Below, in pieces: positions 45,688 to 54,251 of a stretch of 64,000 nucleotides of DNA. The DNA lies in the NCBI RefSeq assembly GCF_000948415.1, contig NZ_JYII01000012.1, forward strand, positions 1-64,000. The letters are read 5' to 3'. Made by a program: the position numbers and the translations under genes. How positions within the stretch are numbered: position 1 is the stretch's first letter; the number at the start of each line of letters is the position of its first letter. The stretch is from Thalassospira sp. HJ (lineage in GTDB: Bacteria; Pseudomonadota; Alphaproteobacteria; Rhodospirillales; Thalassospiraceae). Under the pieces are notes generated by a model. The model searched no databases. It saw only the letters and a list, made by a program, of their open reading frames with translations, and was not told the origin of the DNA.

Positions 45688-46404
45688 TCACGCAGCCCCA
45701 AGGCCAAGGAAGGCCTTTTGCACAGCAGGGTCGGATTGCAGGGCCTTGGCGGTATCTTGCCCGGTAATGGCCCCGTTTTCGATCAGATATCCCCGATCTG
45801 ATATGGCAAGGGATTGATGGGCGTTCTGTTCGACCAGAAGCACACCAACCCCGGTTTTGCGAATGGCCGCAAGGGCCTTGAATAATTCCCCGGTCATGAT
45901 CGGCGACAGGCCAAGGGACGGCTCATCGAGCAGAAGAATGTCCGGATTGGACATCAATGCACGGCCAATGGCCACCATTTGCTGTTCGCCGCCACTCATG
46001 GTGCGGGCCGCCTGATCAAGCCGTTCCGCGAGTTTCGGGAACAGATCAATCACACGTTCAAGGTTTTGTTTTTCAGCTTCGCGGGCGCGCTTGGCAAAGG
46101 CACCAAGGGCAAGGTTTTCACGCACCGTCAGTTCCCCGAAAATGCCACGCCCTTCCGGGACAAGGGCAAGTCCGGCTTCGACAATCTTATGAGCGGAAAG
46201 CTCGGTCAGCTCACTGCCAGAGAGGGTAATGCGTGTATCTTCATGTGCAGGCACAAGACCGGCGCAGGCCTTAAGCAGGCTGCTCTTCCCGGCGCCATTG
46301 GCACCCAGCATGACAACGATCTCGCCACGATCAACAGTAAGGTCGACTTCGCGAAGCGCGGCGTGCTTGCCATAGGACACGGACAGTTTTTTGATATCAA
46401 GCAT
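45688..46404 (-). CDS. Branched-chain-type ABC transporter ATPase (LivF family)
   Basis: Protein of 238 aa from ATG 46404. Walker A GANGAGKSS is near 38, signature MSGGEQQMV near 137 and Walker B ILLLDEPSLGLSP. EGRGIFGELTVRENL and VLLVEQNAH are LivF hallmarks. It overlaps the LivG-like gene by 8 bases. The C-terminal residues (ALQSDPAVQKAFLG) match the family. Confidence 0.87.
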   Translation of the reverse strand: MLDIKKLSVSYGKHAALREVDLTVDRGEIVVMLGANGAGKSSLLKACAGLVPAHEDTRITLSGSELTELSAHKIVEAGLALVPEGRGIFGELTVRENLALGAFAKRAREAEKQNLERVIDLFPKLAERLDQAARTMSGGEQQMVAIGRALMSNPDILLLDEPSLGLSPIMTGELFKALAAIRKTGVGVLLVEQNAHQSLAISDRGYLIENGAITGQDTAKALQSDPAVQKAFLGLGAA

Positions 46405-47131
46405 GGCTGTCTCCCAGATAGGCGCGCACGACTTCCGGATCGGAAAGGACTTCGTCTGGTGTGCCATCGGCAATCTTGGCGCCGGCATTCATCACCACAC
46501 AGCGATCACACAGGCTTCGGATCGCATCCATGACATGCTCGACCATGATGATGGTAAGCCCCTCGATCTTGAGCTTGCGCACAAGGGCAATGCCATCCTG
46601 AAGTTCGGACGGGTTCAAACCGGCCAGCCATTCATCAAGCAAAAGCAGTTTGGGTTGAAGGGCCAGCGCACGCCCCAATTCAAGGCGTTTCTGATCGATA
46701 TAGGTTAGATCGCCTGCCGGGGTATGGGCCTGTTTTGCAAGCCCGATACGATCAAGCAGCTCAAGGGCGGCGCCATGTGCAGCATCACCCCAAAGCGGCT
46801 TGGTACGATAGGCAAGACCGGCTTCGATATTTTCCACACAATCCAGATCGGGCAGCACACGCACCAGTTGGAAGGTGCGGGCAATGCCGGAATGGCTGAT
46901 CTTGTGGGCGGGCAGGTTGGTGATGTCCTTGCCGCTGATGACAACCTTGCCATCATTTGCCTGAAGGGCGCCTGAAATCAGGTTCATCACTGTGGTCTTG
47001 CCCGATCCGTTGGGGCCAAGCAGACCCAGGATTTCGCCCTGATGGACATCGAACTGCATCTGATTGACGGCAATCAAGCCACCGAATGCCTTATGCAGCC
47101 CTGAGATCGACAAAAGGATTTCGGTATTCAT
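46397..47131 (-). CDS. Branched-chain-type ABC transporter ATPase (LivG family)
   Basis: Protein of 244 aa. Walker A GPNGSGKTT is near 39, with FGGLIAVNQMQFDVHQGEI before it, ARTFQLVRVLPDL typical of LivG, and Walker B LLLLDEWLAGLNP. The expected LSGGQ position reads LTYIDQKRLEL, as in some LivG proteins of this branch. It overlaps livM by 4 bases. Confidence 0.87.
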   Translation of the reverse strand: MNTEILLSISGLHKAFGGLIAVNQMQFDVHQGEILGLLGPNGSGKTTVMNLISGALQANDGKVVISGKDITNLPAHKISHSGIARTFQLVRVLPDLDCVENIEAGLAYRTKPLWGDAAHGAALELLDRIGLAKQAHTPAGDLTYIDQKRLELGRALALQPKLLLLDEWLAGLNPSELQDGIALVRKLKIEGLTIIMVEHVMDAIRSLCDRCVVMNAGAKIADGTPDEVLSDPEVVRAYLGDSHA

Positions 47132-48102
47132 GCGGTGCTTCCCCCGGTTTTGGCGTTTTGATCGGTTGCAAGCACGCGCTTTTTCGGTGCGCGGTACTTT
47201 TCATACAAACCGACAACCCCGCCGGGCAGAAGATAGACAATCACCATGAATACGCAGCCAAGCAGGATGCTGAAATGGTTCGGGAAGCTTGCGGTCAGGA
47301 CCTCAAACAGAAGGGTTAGCGGAATAACCCCCAGAAGCGGCCCGAGCAAGCGACGCGGACCACCCAGAAGTGCCATGATGACGACCTGGAATGACAGCAT
47401 CGGGTTAAAGGCAATCACCGGATCGATATAGGTCCAGCGCGGAGCCATGATGGCGCCGGTCAGTGTCATGAACAAGGCAGACAGAACAAACAACGCAACT
47501 TTCACACGCGTGACATCAATGCCACAATGCTTGGCGACGGTTTCGTCCTCGCCAATGATGCGGAGCGCAAAGCCAAGCCGTGATCGGCCCAGAATGAACC
47601 CGGTCAGCAGCAGCACCGCAAACAGGGCAAGCAACTGCCAGTAAATGTCGTTCTGGGTGATATCAAGAAAGACATAACGCCCCATTTCGCGGGTAACGTT
47701 GACCTCGTACCAACTGACCACCTGACGGACCAATTCGGTCAGGCCAAAGGTAAAGATCACGAAATACACACCCGCGAGACGCAGCGTGGAAAAGCCAACC
47801 AGAAGGGCAATCATCGTCCCGGCAAGCCCCGCACAAACCAGCACCAGCGGGAAGGGCAGGACTTCGCCCAGTACCGCGACCGTATAGGCCCCGATGCCAA
47901 AGAAGACGACAGTGGCAAGCGAGATATAGCGCGTCGGGCCGGAGAACATCGACCATGCGGTTGCCAGAACCGCAAAGCTGACGACACTGATGGCAAGGGA
48001 CATGTAGTAGCTGTCAACGAGTGACGGCAGGAAGGCGAGGGCAGCAAAGATCAACGCGCCAAGGCCAACAGGCTTGATGAAATCGGGTTTCAGGATACTC
48101 AT
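47128..48102 (-). CDS. Branched-chain-type ABC transporter permease (LivM family)
   Basis: Protein of 324 aa with about eight to ten TM helices. TRYISLATVVFFGIGAYTVAV and FALRIIGEDETVAKHCGIDV (coupling loop) identify LivM. A basic tail (KYRAPKKRV) follows the last helix. It overlaps livH by 4 bases. Confidence 0.87.
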   Translation of the reverse strand: MSILKPDFIKPVGLGALIFAALAFLPSLVDSYYMSLAISVVSFAVLATAWSMFSGPTRYISLATVVFFGIGAYTVAVLGEVLPFPLVLVCAGLAGTMIALLVGFSTLRLAGVYFVIFTFGLTELVRQVVSWYEVNVTREMGRYVFLDITQNDIYWQLLALFAVLLLTGFILGRSRLGFALRIIGEDETVAKHCGIDVTRVKVALFVLSALFMTLTGAIMAPRWTYIDPVIAFNPMLSFQVVIMALLGGPRRLLGPLLGVIPLTLLFEVLTASFPNHFSILLGCVFMVIVYLLPGGVVGLYEKYRAPKKRVLATDQNAKTGGSTA

Positions 48103-48971
48103 GATGCGGCCCTCCCGAACAGGCCGGATGGTTTGATCAGCAGCACCAGCAGGAAGATCACATAGGTCACAGCAATGGTCAGGCCCGGATCGATATAAGT
48201 CGCGACCAGACTTTCCGCGACACCAAGGATCAGACCTGCAATCAGCGCGCCCAACATATTGCCAACCCCGCCCATGATGACAACGATGAGCGCCTTCATG
48301 GTGAAGACAACCCCCATCGAGGTGGAGAAGGTCAGAAACATGCTGACCAGAACCCCACCGACGGCGGCCATTGCACCCCCAAGGGCAAAGGCAAAGCAGG
48401 ATGCGAAATTGACATCAATCGCGACGAGGCGCGCCGAGGTCGGGTCAACCGCAACGGCACGAAGGGCCGTGCCCATGCGGGTGCGCGTCAGGATCAGATA
48501 GAAACCAAGTCCGATGACAACAGCAAAACCAAGGGCGACCAAGCGGTTGGCGGCAATCGTCGCGCCAAAGATATCAACGGCGTTATTGAGAAAATCGTAG
48601 CTGTAATAATTGCCACCAAACCAGACCAGCAGCACACCCTGAACGATGAACAGCAGGCCAAAGGTGGCCAGGATGCTGTCGACTTCAAGCATGCCGCGGT
48701 TCTTTGCGCGTGCGACCAGCGGGGTCAGCAGGATGCGATAAATCACCCAGTTCAGCGCAAAGCTTGCGGGAATGATGATCAACAGACCAACAAGCGGGTT
48801 GATCCCGAGCGAGGTCATGAAAACAAAGGCAATAAAGGACGCGACAATCACAAGCTCGCCGTAGGCAAGGTTCATGATGCGCGAAACACCGTATTGCAGG
48901 GTCAGGCCCATGGCGACGAGGGCATACATCCCGCCAAGGGTAATCCCGGAAAAGACTGCGTAGCTAAACAT
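48099..48971 (-). CDS. Branched-chain-type ABC transporter permease (LivH family)
   Basis: Protein of 290 aa with about eight TM helices. GGMYALVAMGLTLQYGVSRIMNLAYGELV near the start and TRMGTALRAVAVDPTSARLVAID as coupling loop identify LivH. The ATG comes 78 bases after the binding-protein gene, past a strong hairpin. Confidence 0.87.
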   Translation of the reverse strand: MFSYAVFSGITLGGMYALVAMGLTLQYGVSRIMNLAYGELVIVASFIAFVFMTSLGINPLVGLLIIIPASFALNWVIYRILLTPLVARAKNRGMLEVDSILATFGLLFIVQGVLLVWFGGNYYSYDFLNNAVDIFGATIAANRLVALGFAVVIGLGFYLILTRTRMGTALRAVAVDPTSARLVAIDVNFASCFAFALGGAMAAVGGVLVSMFLTFSTSMGVVFTMKALIVVIMGGVGNMLGALIAGLILGVAESLVATYIDPGLTIAVTYVIFLLVLLIKPSGLFGRAAS

Positions 48972-48990
48972 TCACTTCATCCAAAAGGGG

Positions 48991-49033
48991 CGTCGGGGTT
49001 CCCGGGAGCTTGGGTGGGTAAGGAACCCCGACG
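48991..49033 (-). other. Intercistronic hairpin between the binding-protein gene and livH
   Basis: Perfect 12-bp arms (CGTCGGGGTTCC and GGAACCCCGACG) with a 19-base loop and no T-run. It has the same placement as the hairpin after xylF and probably protects the binding-protein mRNA. Confidence 0.65.
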
Positions 49034-49049
49034 TCCTTATGTGGCGCGC

Positions 49050-50267
49050 TTACTGCGCAGCCTTCCATTCAGGTTTCGGGAAGACGAGCTCGGCTGCACC
49101 TTCCATGTCGGTCGGTGCAAGGCCAACAAACTTGCCGTCCTGCCACTGACCAACCTGCCAGAAGGTCTGATCGCCCGGCTTGTAGGTGCCAAGGATGGTG
49201 TCAAAGCCGCCTTTGGCCAGTTCGGCATTGATCGCTTCGCGGTCGGTGGTGCCGGCACGCTCGATCGCCTGCTGCAGGGACTGAAGCGTCGCCCAGTTGA
49301 CGATGGAGGCCCAACGATCTGGTTCACGTTCTGCAAATTCCACATGGCGCTTGATGTAATCGGCGATCTTCGGGGCATCCTCGCTTGCGCCACCAAGGCT
49401 GACGACGCCTTCGGCATTGTCACCAAAACGGTTTTTATAAAGCGGGAAGGCGGTGCCAACACCGGCATAGAAGACCTTCGGGTTAAAGCCCAGAACACGC
49501 GACTGTTCGGTCAGGCCAAGGGTGCCCGGCGGGTAGGAAAAGGCAACAAAGGTATCAGCCCCCAGCGCCTTGATGTCATTGACGATGGTTGCCAGATCCT
49601 GCGAGCCCAGCGGATAGGTCTTGTCATAAACAAGGTCAAAGTCACGATCTTCAAGCGCTTCGCGGCCGGCCTTGGAAAGCTCGATGCCAAAGCCGTCGGC
49701 GACCGCGATCATTGCGACCTTGTCATTGATCTTGCCTTCGGCTTTCAGGCCCTCAAGGAACTTGGCCAGTTCAACGGCATATTGTTCGCCAGTGCCCAGC
49801 AGCCAATAGGAATTCGTCCAGCGCTTGGCGAGTTGCGGCGCCTTGTCGGTTACGGCCGTGCCAGCCAGATGGGCATAGCCCGCACGATCAAGGATCGGTG
49901 CCACGGCAAGGTTAAGGCCCGTCCCCCAAGGAGACAGGATGAAATCAACCTTGTCCTGATTGATCAGGCGTTCAATCGCGCGCACGGCTTCTTCGGAGCT
50001 TGAGCGATCATCATATTCAACGACTTCGATGGGGAGCTTCTTGTCACCGACCTGAAGGCCGCCAGCATCATTGATTTCCTTTACCCACATTTCATAGTTG
50101 GGAATGGTGCTGGTCGCCGCACCCGGGGCAGCCGGGCCGGTTTTCGAGATGGCATAACCAATACGGTAAGTTTCCTGGGCGTTGGCCCCAAACAGCGTCG
50201 CGGTGCTCATGACGGCGGTGGTTGCCGCAGCAATGGTCGCGAGGCGCAGTTTTGCTGAGATGTGCAT
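49050..50267 (-). CDS. Periplasmic binding protein of a branched-chain/aromatic-type ABC transporter
   Basis: Protein of 405 aa. The signal peptide runs to about residue 30 (ATLFGANAQ|ETYRIGYAI). Peripla_BP_6 features are IGYAISKTGPAAPGA, VEVVEYDDRSSSEEAVRAIERLI and DFILSPWGTGLNLAVAPILD. Strong AGGAGGAAT ribosome site. It is first in the operon. Linkage to an aromatic-type aldehyde dehydrogenase suggests an aromatic acid or aldehyde rather than leucine as ligand; this is inference. Confidence 0.85.
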   Translation of the reverse strand: MHISAKLRLATIAAATTAVMSTATLFGANAQETYRIGYAISKTGPAAPGAATSTIPNYEMWVKEINDAGGLQVGDKKLPIEVVEYDDRSSSEEAVRAIERLINQDKVDFILSPWGTGLNLAVAPILDRAGYAHLAGTAVTDKAPQLAKRWTNSYWLLGTGEQYAVELAKFLEGLKAEGKINDKVAMIAVADGFGIELSKAGREALEDRDFDLVYDKTYPLGSQDLATIVNDIKALGADTFVAFSYPPGTLGLTEQSRVLGFNPKVFYAGVGTAFPLYKNRFGDNAEGVVSLGGASEDAPKIADYIKRHVEFAEREPDRWASIVNWATLQSLQQAIERAGTTDREAINAELAKGGFDTILGTYKPGDQTFWQVGQWQDGKFVGLAPTDMEGAAELVFPKPEWKAAQ

Positions 50268-50584
50268 ACTATTCCTCCTGATCTCTTTGCAGAGACGGTT
50301 TTCCCGTTTGCGCGTAGTTTCAGGAGTTTAGGCAAAGAGATTCTGTTATTTACTTCACAGTGTGAAGTAAATCTCCGGCGTAACCTCCCGCCCATTAGTT
50401 CGCATGTGCAAAATAATGGGAACGCATTCTTTATATGTATTGTTGTTTTTGACGGCTTCTTTGACCGCCATCCTAGTAAGCGATGGAACCGTTCCAATGT
50501 AAAGACGACGAAATTGACAATTTAAGACGAAAAATTGTACATTTTTACATATAACCATTTGGAATAGATACGCGACAAAAAGGC
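50268..50584. promoter_or_regulatory. Divergent control region of the ABC operon and AraC gene
   Basis: 317 bases between divergent starts, AT-rich toward the AraC side. It includes the dyad at 50348-50372, described separately. No further gene is seen. Confidence 0.5.
50348..50372. promoter_or_regulatory. Perfect 25-bp dyad, candidate AraC-regulator operator
   Basis: Arms ATTTACTTCAC and GTGAAGTAAAT (11 bp, no mismatch) flank AGT. It lies 81 bases before the binding-protein start codon, where a regulator could control the promoter. Confidence 0.6.
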
Positions 50585-51574
50585 ATGCCTGATCAACTCC
50601 CCCGTCAAATTCCGATCTCAAGCCCTGTTACGCGTTCGGAAACACTGACCGACAACCCGTTCGAGGATCTGCTGCCCGTGACCACACAGGCAGTGATGGA
50701 TCGCTTTGACCATCCCTTGTCCGTGCAGTCCTGGGTGATGAATGATCCCGGCCGCCGTGACCGGTGTTATGCGGTGCTGTTGCTCAGTGGCCGGGCCGAG
50801 ATCGGCTTGCGACAGGGTACGATCACCTGCAAGGCACCCGCCCTTGTCTGGTTGCCGCTTGGCGAAACGCAGCGCTTTAGTGTTTCGGCGGGCAGTGATG
50901 GGTATTTGCTGTCGGTTGCTGATGATCTGGTGGCGCGCCATTGCGGGGATGGCAGCGGCGTGGCCGGGGGAACGCCCGCCGGGGGTGGCTTGCCGCTGCG
51001 CTTTGCGGCCGATACGGTCCATAACGTTACCCCGGCTGAGGACAGTGGAAACCTTTTGCTGCTTAAACGCAGCTTTGAAACCATTCGGGCAGAGCTGATG
51101 CAAAATGCGCTTGGCGCCAGTCTGGTGGTCGGCGCGCATCTTCAGATCATCCTGACCATGGTCCTGCGTCTGGCCGAAGGCGTGATGGCCCAGCGGGATA
51201 AACATGGTCCGGGCTCAATCACGTTTCAGCGGTTTTTGCAGGTGCTTGAACTACATTTTCGTGAACACTGGAATGTGGCCGACTACGCGACCGCGCTTGG
51301 GGTGAGTGAACGGCGTTTGGGATCGGCTGTTTTGCGCGCGACCGGCAAGCCGCCACTGACCATCATCCATGAACGGGTATTGCGCGAAGCTTGCATGCGT
51401 CTTGAACAGTCACCGTTGGGTGTTGCGCAGATTGCCTATGGGCTTGGTTTTCGCGACCCGGCCTATTTCAGCCGTTTTTTTAAACGCTATATGGGTGAGG
51501 CGCCTGGTGCCTATCGCCGGCTCAGGCGTGCTGCGGAAAGGTTGCGCGATGATACCTTTGCTGCTTGGCCCTAA
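50585..51574 (+). CDS. AraC-family transcriptional regulator
   Basis: Protein of 329 aa. Residues ~25-210 form an AraC_binding_2-like sensor domain. Residues ~225-315 carry the double helix-turn-helix (WNVADYATALGVSERRLGSAVLRATGKPP and VAQIAYGLGFRDPAYFSRFFKRYMGEAPGAYR). This domain arrangement is common in activators of aromatic degradation and polyol use. It is divergent from the ABC-aldehyde dehydrogenase operon and probably activates it. Confidence 0.85.
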   Translation: MPDQLPRQIPISSPVTRSETLTDNPFEDLLPVTTQAVMDRFDHPLSVQSWVMNDPGRRDRCYAVLLLSGRAEIGLRQGTITCKAPALVWLPLGETQRFSVSAGSDGYLLSVADDLVARHCGDGSGVAGGTPAGGGLPLRFAADTVHNVTPAEDSGNLLLLKRSFETIRAELMQNALGASLVVGAHLQIILTMVLRLAEGVMAQRDKHGPGSITFQRFLQVLELHFREHWNVADYATALGVSERRLGSAVLRATGKPPLTIIHERVLREACMRLEQSPLGVAQIAYGLGFRDPAYFSRFFKRYMGEAPGAYRRLRRAAERLRDDTFAAWP

Positions 51575-51701
51575 CCGCCATTTGGCCGCAATCCGTGGGT
51601 GTTACCTTCATCACCTTTGACGGGGATGTGTCCCATTCCTGGTAGGATAAAAGATTGCATTGCCTTTTTTTGATCCTACTTCTTTGCTTTAACCGTAATA
51701 T

Positions 51702-51968
51702 CAGGGCCAAAACCTACTAATTTGATTGGAATGGCAGTTTTTATGTTTGTGAAATCCAAGGAAAAGCCCGCCGGGCGGGTTGGTATCCCGGACAAGGGTT
51801 TTGACGCAGGAGTTTGCAAACATAAAAACTGTCCTTCGGATCGCTCAGATTTGCACGGGCTACTTTGTCGCAAAACCTTGAAAGATATTTATCTTCCTGC
51901 GGCTTTGCTTCGCGTATCCGCACAAATCTGAGCGACCATTCGAACCAAATTAGTAGGTTCTGGCCCTG
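51702..51968. repeat. Nested inverted-repeat element with three-way-junction symmetry
   Basis: Outer arms of 33 bp (51702-51734 and 51936-51968) match at 30 positions. Directly inside the left arm, a perfect 15-bp pair (51735-51749 with 51817-51831) forms arm A. Directly inside the right arm, a perfect 13-bp pair (51841-51853 with 51923-51935) forms arm B. Only 9 bases join A and B. Arm A ends in a GC-rich hairpin (CCCGC/GCGGG). No transposase-like frame is inside and no clear target duplication is seen. It could be a MITE-like element or a structured RNA. Confidence 0.75.
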
Positions 51969-51971
51969 GCA

Positions 51972-52835
51972 ATGCAAAATCAGATTGGATTGATCGTGCG
52001 TAAAGGCAAAACCCTGTTTCTTGGTCTTCTGGCCGTTCTTGTTCTGCCGTTTGGCATCAGCTTGGCAGAAGACCCGCCGGGCGAGAAAAACAAGGAACGC
52101 TATACGTGGCGCAATGCGCCGCGCCATTCGGCAGGGATAGCCCCTGATGCCGAAGCCAACCGCGATCAGGCGATTGTCATGGTGATGGCGGCTGATACGT
52201 TTGGCTGGCGCAGCTATTTCGCGGTACATCCGTGGATCATCTACAAACGTGCCGGTGACACCCGCTATACCCGCTATGACGTGGTGGGCTGGGGCAGCGG
52301 CAATGTGGTGCGTCAGAATTACGCGATCCCTGATGGCCTTTGGTACGGATCGGAGCCGAAACTCATGGCCGATCATCGCGGTGAGGCGGCCGAAAAGCTG
52401 ATCCCCGAGATCGAAGAAGCGATTAAGTCCTATCCGTTCCCGCGCGAATATCGCAGCTACCCGGGTCCGAACAGCAATACGTTTATTGCCCACATCGGTC
52501 GTGAAGTGCCGGGACTGAACCTTGATATGCCGGCCAATGCGATCGGCAAGGATTATCGTCCGATCACCAATCCGGTCGGGCTTTCATCGAGCGGGCAGGG
52601 TGTTCAGGCGAACCTTCTGGGTGTGCTTGGTATGTCGCTTGGTCTGGAAGAAGGGATCGAGCTTAACCTGCTTGGTCTTAATTTCGGCATCGACTTCAAC
52701 CGTCCAGCCTTGCGATTGCCGTCTATCGGGCGACTGGGCATGGATAGCGTTGAACAGGTCAAGGCCGAAGATGCTGCAAATGATAACGCCGCCCAAGCCG
52801 AAAGCGCAGAAGCGGCCCTTGAGCCCAGCAGCTGA
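51972..52835 (+). CDS. DUF3750-family exported or membrane-anchored protein
   Basis: Protein of 287 aa by the ATG at 51972, only 3 bases after the inverted-repeat element and without a good ribosome site. A GTG near 52000 (VRKGKTLFLG) is an alternative start. One hydrophobic segment at about 15-33 precedes the DUF3750 core: WRSYFAVHPWIIYKRAG, YDVVGWGSG, YPGPNSNTFIAHIGREVPGL and GVQANLLGVLGMSLGLEEG. The PGPNSNTF stretch has a Cys-peptidase-like look (as in DUF4105), but no nucleophile is obvious. Function unknown. The promoter must lie within or before the element. Confidence 0.75.
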   Translation: MQNQIGLIVRKGKTLFLGLLAVLVLPFGISLAEDPPGEKNKERYTWRNAPRHSAGIAPDAEANRDQAIVMVMAADTFGWRSYFAVHPWIIYKRAGDTRYTRYDVVGWGSGNVVRQNYAIPDGLWYGSEPKLMADHRGEAAEKLIPEIEEAIKSYPFPREYRSYPGPNSNTFIAHIGREVPGLNLDMPANAIGKDYRPITNPVGLSSSGQGVQANLLGVLGMSLGLEEGIELNLLGLNFGIDFNRPALRLPSIGRLGMDSVEQVKAEDAANDNAAQAESAEAALEPSS

Positions 52836-52876
52836 CGACACCGCGCATTGATCCAATCCAACGGTTAGAACCAGAA

Positions 52877-52908
52877 AACGCCACCCTGAAAGGTGGCGTT
52901 TTGTTTTG
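52877..52908 (+). terminator. Bidirectional terminator
   Basis: AACGCCACC-CTGAAA-GGTGGCGTT, then TTGTTTT; the A-run on the other side gives a T-run for the leftward CobW gene. Confidence 0.85.
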
Positions 52909-52918
52909 GGCATCCTGA

Positions 52919-54133
52919 TCAGGCAGCCTGACCCCAACGTGGAAACGGATCGGCAAGATCGGCATAGCGTTCGGGATCAAAGCGTACCGACAGGCCGTCT
53001 GTGTCGTCTTCAATCAGGCATTCCGACAGACGGGCGCGGAGAGCGGCCTCATCCATGTTCTGCCCGATAAAGACGATTTCCTGTCGCCGGTCGGCAAAGA
53101 TCGGATCCCATTTCGACAAGACCATGTCACGCCATGCCGGATTGTCTGGCCATCTTTCACGCGGGACCGCACACCACCAAGTGCCAAGCGCCTCGGTCTT
53201 GACCGCCGCACCGGCCTGACTGATTTCACCGACCCAGTTTGGGCGGGTGGCCAGCCAGAAATGCCCCTTTGCCCGCAGGACACCAGGCCATTCGCTGTTG
53301 ATGAAGGCGTGGAAGCGTTCAGGGTGGAACGGTAGGGAGGTCCGGAAGGTAAAGCTTTTGATCCCGTATTCCTCGGTCTCGGGCACATGATCGGCAAAGC
53401 CATGAAGCTCCTTGGCCCACAGCGGATGGCTTTGGGCGCGATCAAAATCAAAGCGACCGGTATTCAGGATCTTTTCGGGCACAACGATGCTGTTGCTGGT
53501 CTCGATGACTTCGGCATCGGTATTGAGTGCCTTGATGATGGCAAGAACCGATCTGCGTTCATCATCCGAAATAAGATCAAGTTTGTTCATGACGATGACA
53601 TCGGCGAACTCGATCTGATCGACCAGCAAATCAACGATGCTGCGATTGTCTTCGTCACCCAGACTTTCGCCCCGGTCGGTCAGCATGTCGGTGGAGCTGT
53701 AATCGGCAATCATGCGCGCGGCATCCACCACGGTGACCATGGTATCAAGCTTGGCAATATCACCAAGCGATTGGCCGTTTTCATCACGGAAATCAAAGGT
53801 GGCCGCGACGGGGAGGGGCTCGGAAATGCCGGTCGATTCAATCAGCAGATATTCAAAGCGATCTTGTTCGGCCAGGCGTCGGACCTCGGCCAAAAGATCA
53901 TCACGCAGCGTGCAGCAGATGCAGCCATTGGTCATCTCGACCAGCTTTTCATCGGTCTGGGAAAGTTCCGAGCCACCGTTACGCACAAGGTCGGCGTCAA
54001 TATTGACCTCGCTCATGTCATTGACGATCACGGCGACCTGCAATCCTCGGCGGTTGTTCAGGATATGGTTCAAAAGGGTGGTCTTGCCGGCCCCCAAGAA
54101 GCCGGACAGGACAGTAACGGGAAGGCGTTTCAT
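52919..54133 (-). CDS. CobW/COG0523-family zinc-responsive GTPase
   Basis: Protein of 404 aa from ATG 54133. Walker [10 protein letters not shown] at 11-19, metal motif CICC at 71-74 ([12 protein letters not shown]), [15 protein letters not shown] near 185, and a C-terminal CobW_C domain ([11 protein letters not shown]). Such GTPases deliver zinc to client metalloenzymes under zinc starvation. The near-perfect Zur-like palindrome directly upstream supports that role over cobalamin synthesis. Confidence 0.85.
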   Translation of the reverse strand: MKRLPVTVLSGFLGAGKTTLLNHILNNRRGLQVAVIVNDMSEVNIDADLVRNGGSELSQTDEKLVEMTNGCICCTLRDDLLAEVRRLAEQDRFEYLLIESTGISEPLPVAATFDFRDENGQSLGDIAKLDTMVTVVDAARMIADYSSTDMLTDRGESLGDEDNRSIVDLLVDQIEFADVIVMNKLDLISDDERRSVLAIIKALNTDAEVIETSNSIVVPEKILNTGRFDFDRAQSHPLWAKELHGFADHVPETEEYGIKSFTFRTSLPFHPERFHAFINSEWPGVLRAKGHFWLATRPNWVGEISQAGAAVKTEALGTWWCAVPRERWPDNPAWRDMVLSKWDPIFADRRQEIVFIGQNMDEAALRARLSECLIEDDTDGLSVRFDPERYADLADPFPRWGQAA

Positions 54134-54156
54134 CAATCGACCTCGGTTGGATATCG

Positions 54157-54190
54157 GGATAAATGTTATGTTATAACGTAACATTTATCC
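54157..54190 (-). promoter_or_regulatory. Zur-like operator upstream of the CobW GTPase
   Basis: 34-bp palindrome: GGATAAATGTTA (54157-54168) and its perfect complement TAACATTTATCC (54179-54190) flank TGTTATAACG. Overall 16 of 17 base pairs match. The nested TGTTA/TAACA and GTTATAAC elements are those of alphaproteobacterial zinc-uptake-regulator boxes. It ends 23 bases before the start codon. Confidence 0.75.
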
Positions 54191-54251
54191 GTCGATGAAA
54201 CGGAACGCAATCAAAAAGTCGATTACCCAAAGGTGGCCGCGTAACCCGGCC

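Noticed and set aside
51642-51679. GTAGGAT/ATCCTAC hairpin after the AraC gene as a terminator
   Set aside because: Only a 7-bp stem with a large loop; the T-run lies inside the loop rather than after the stem.
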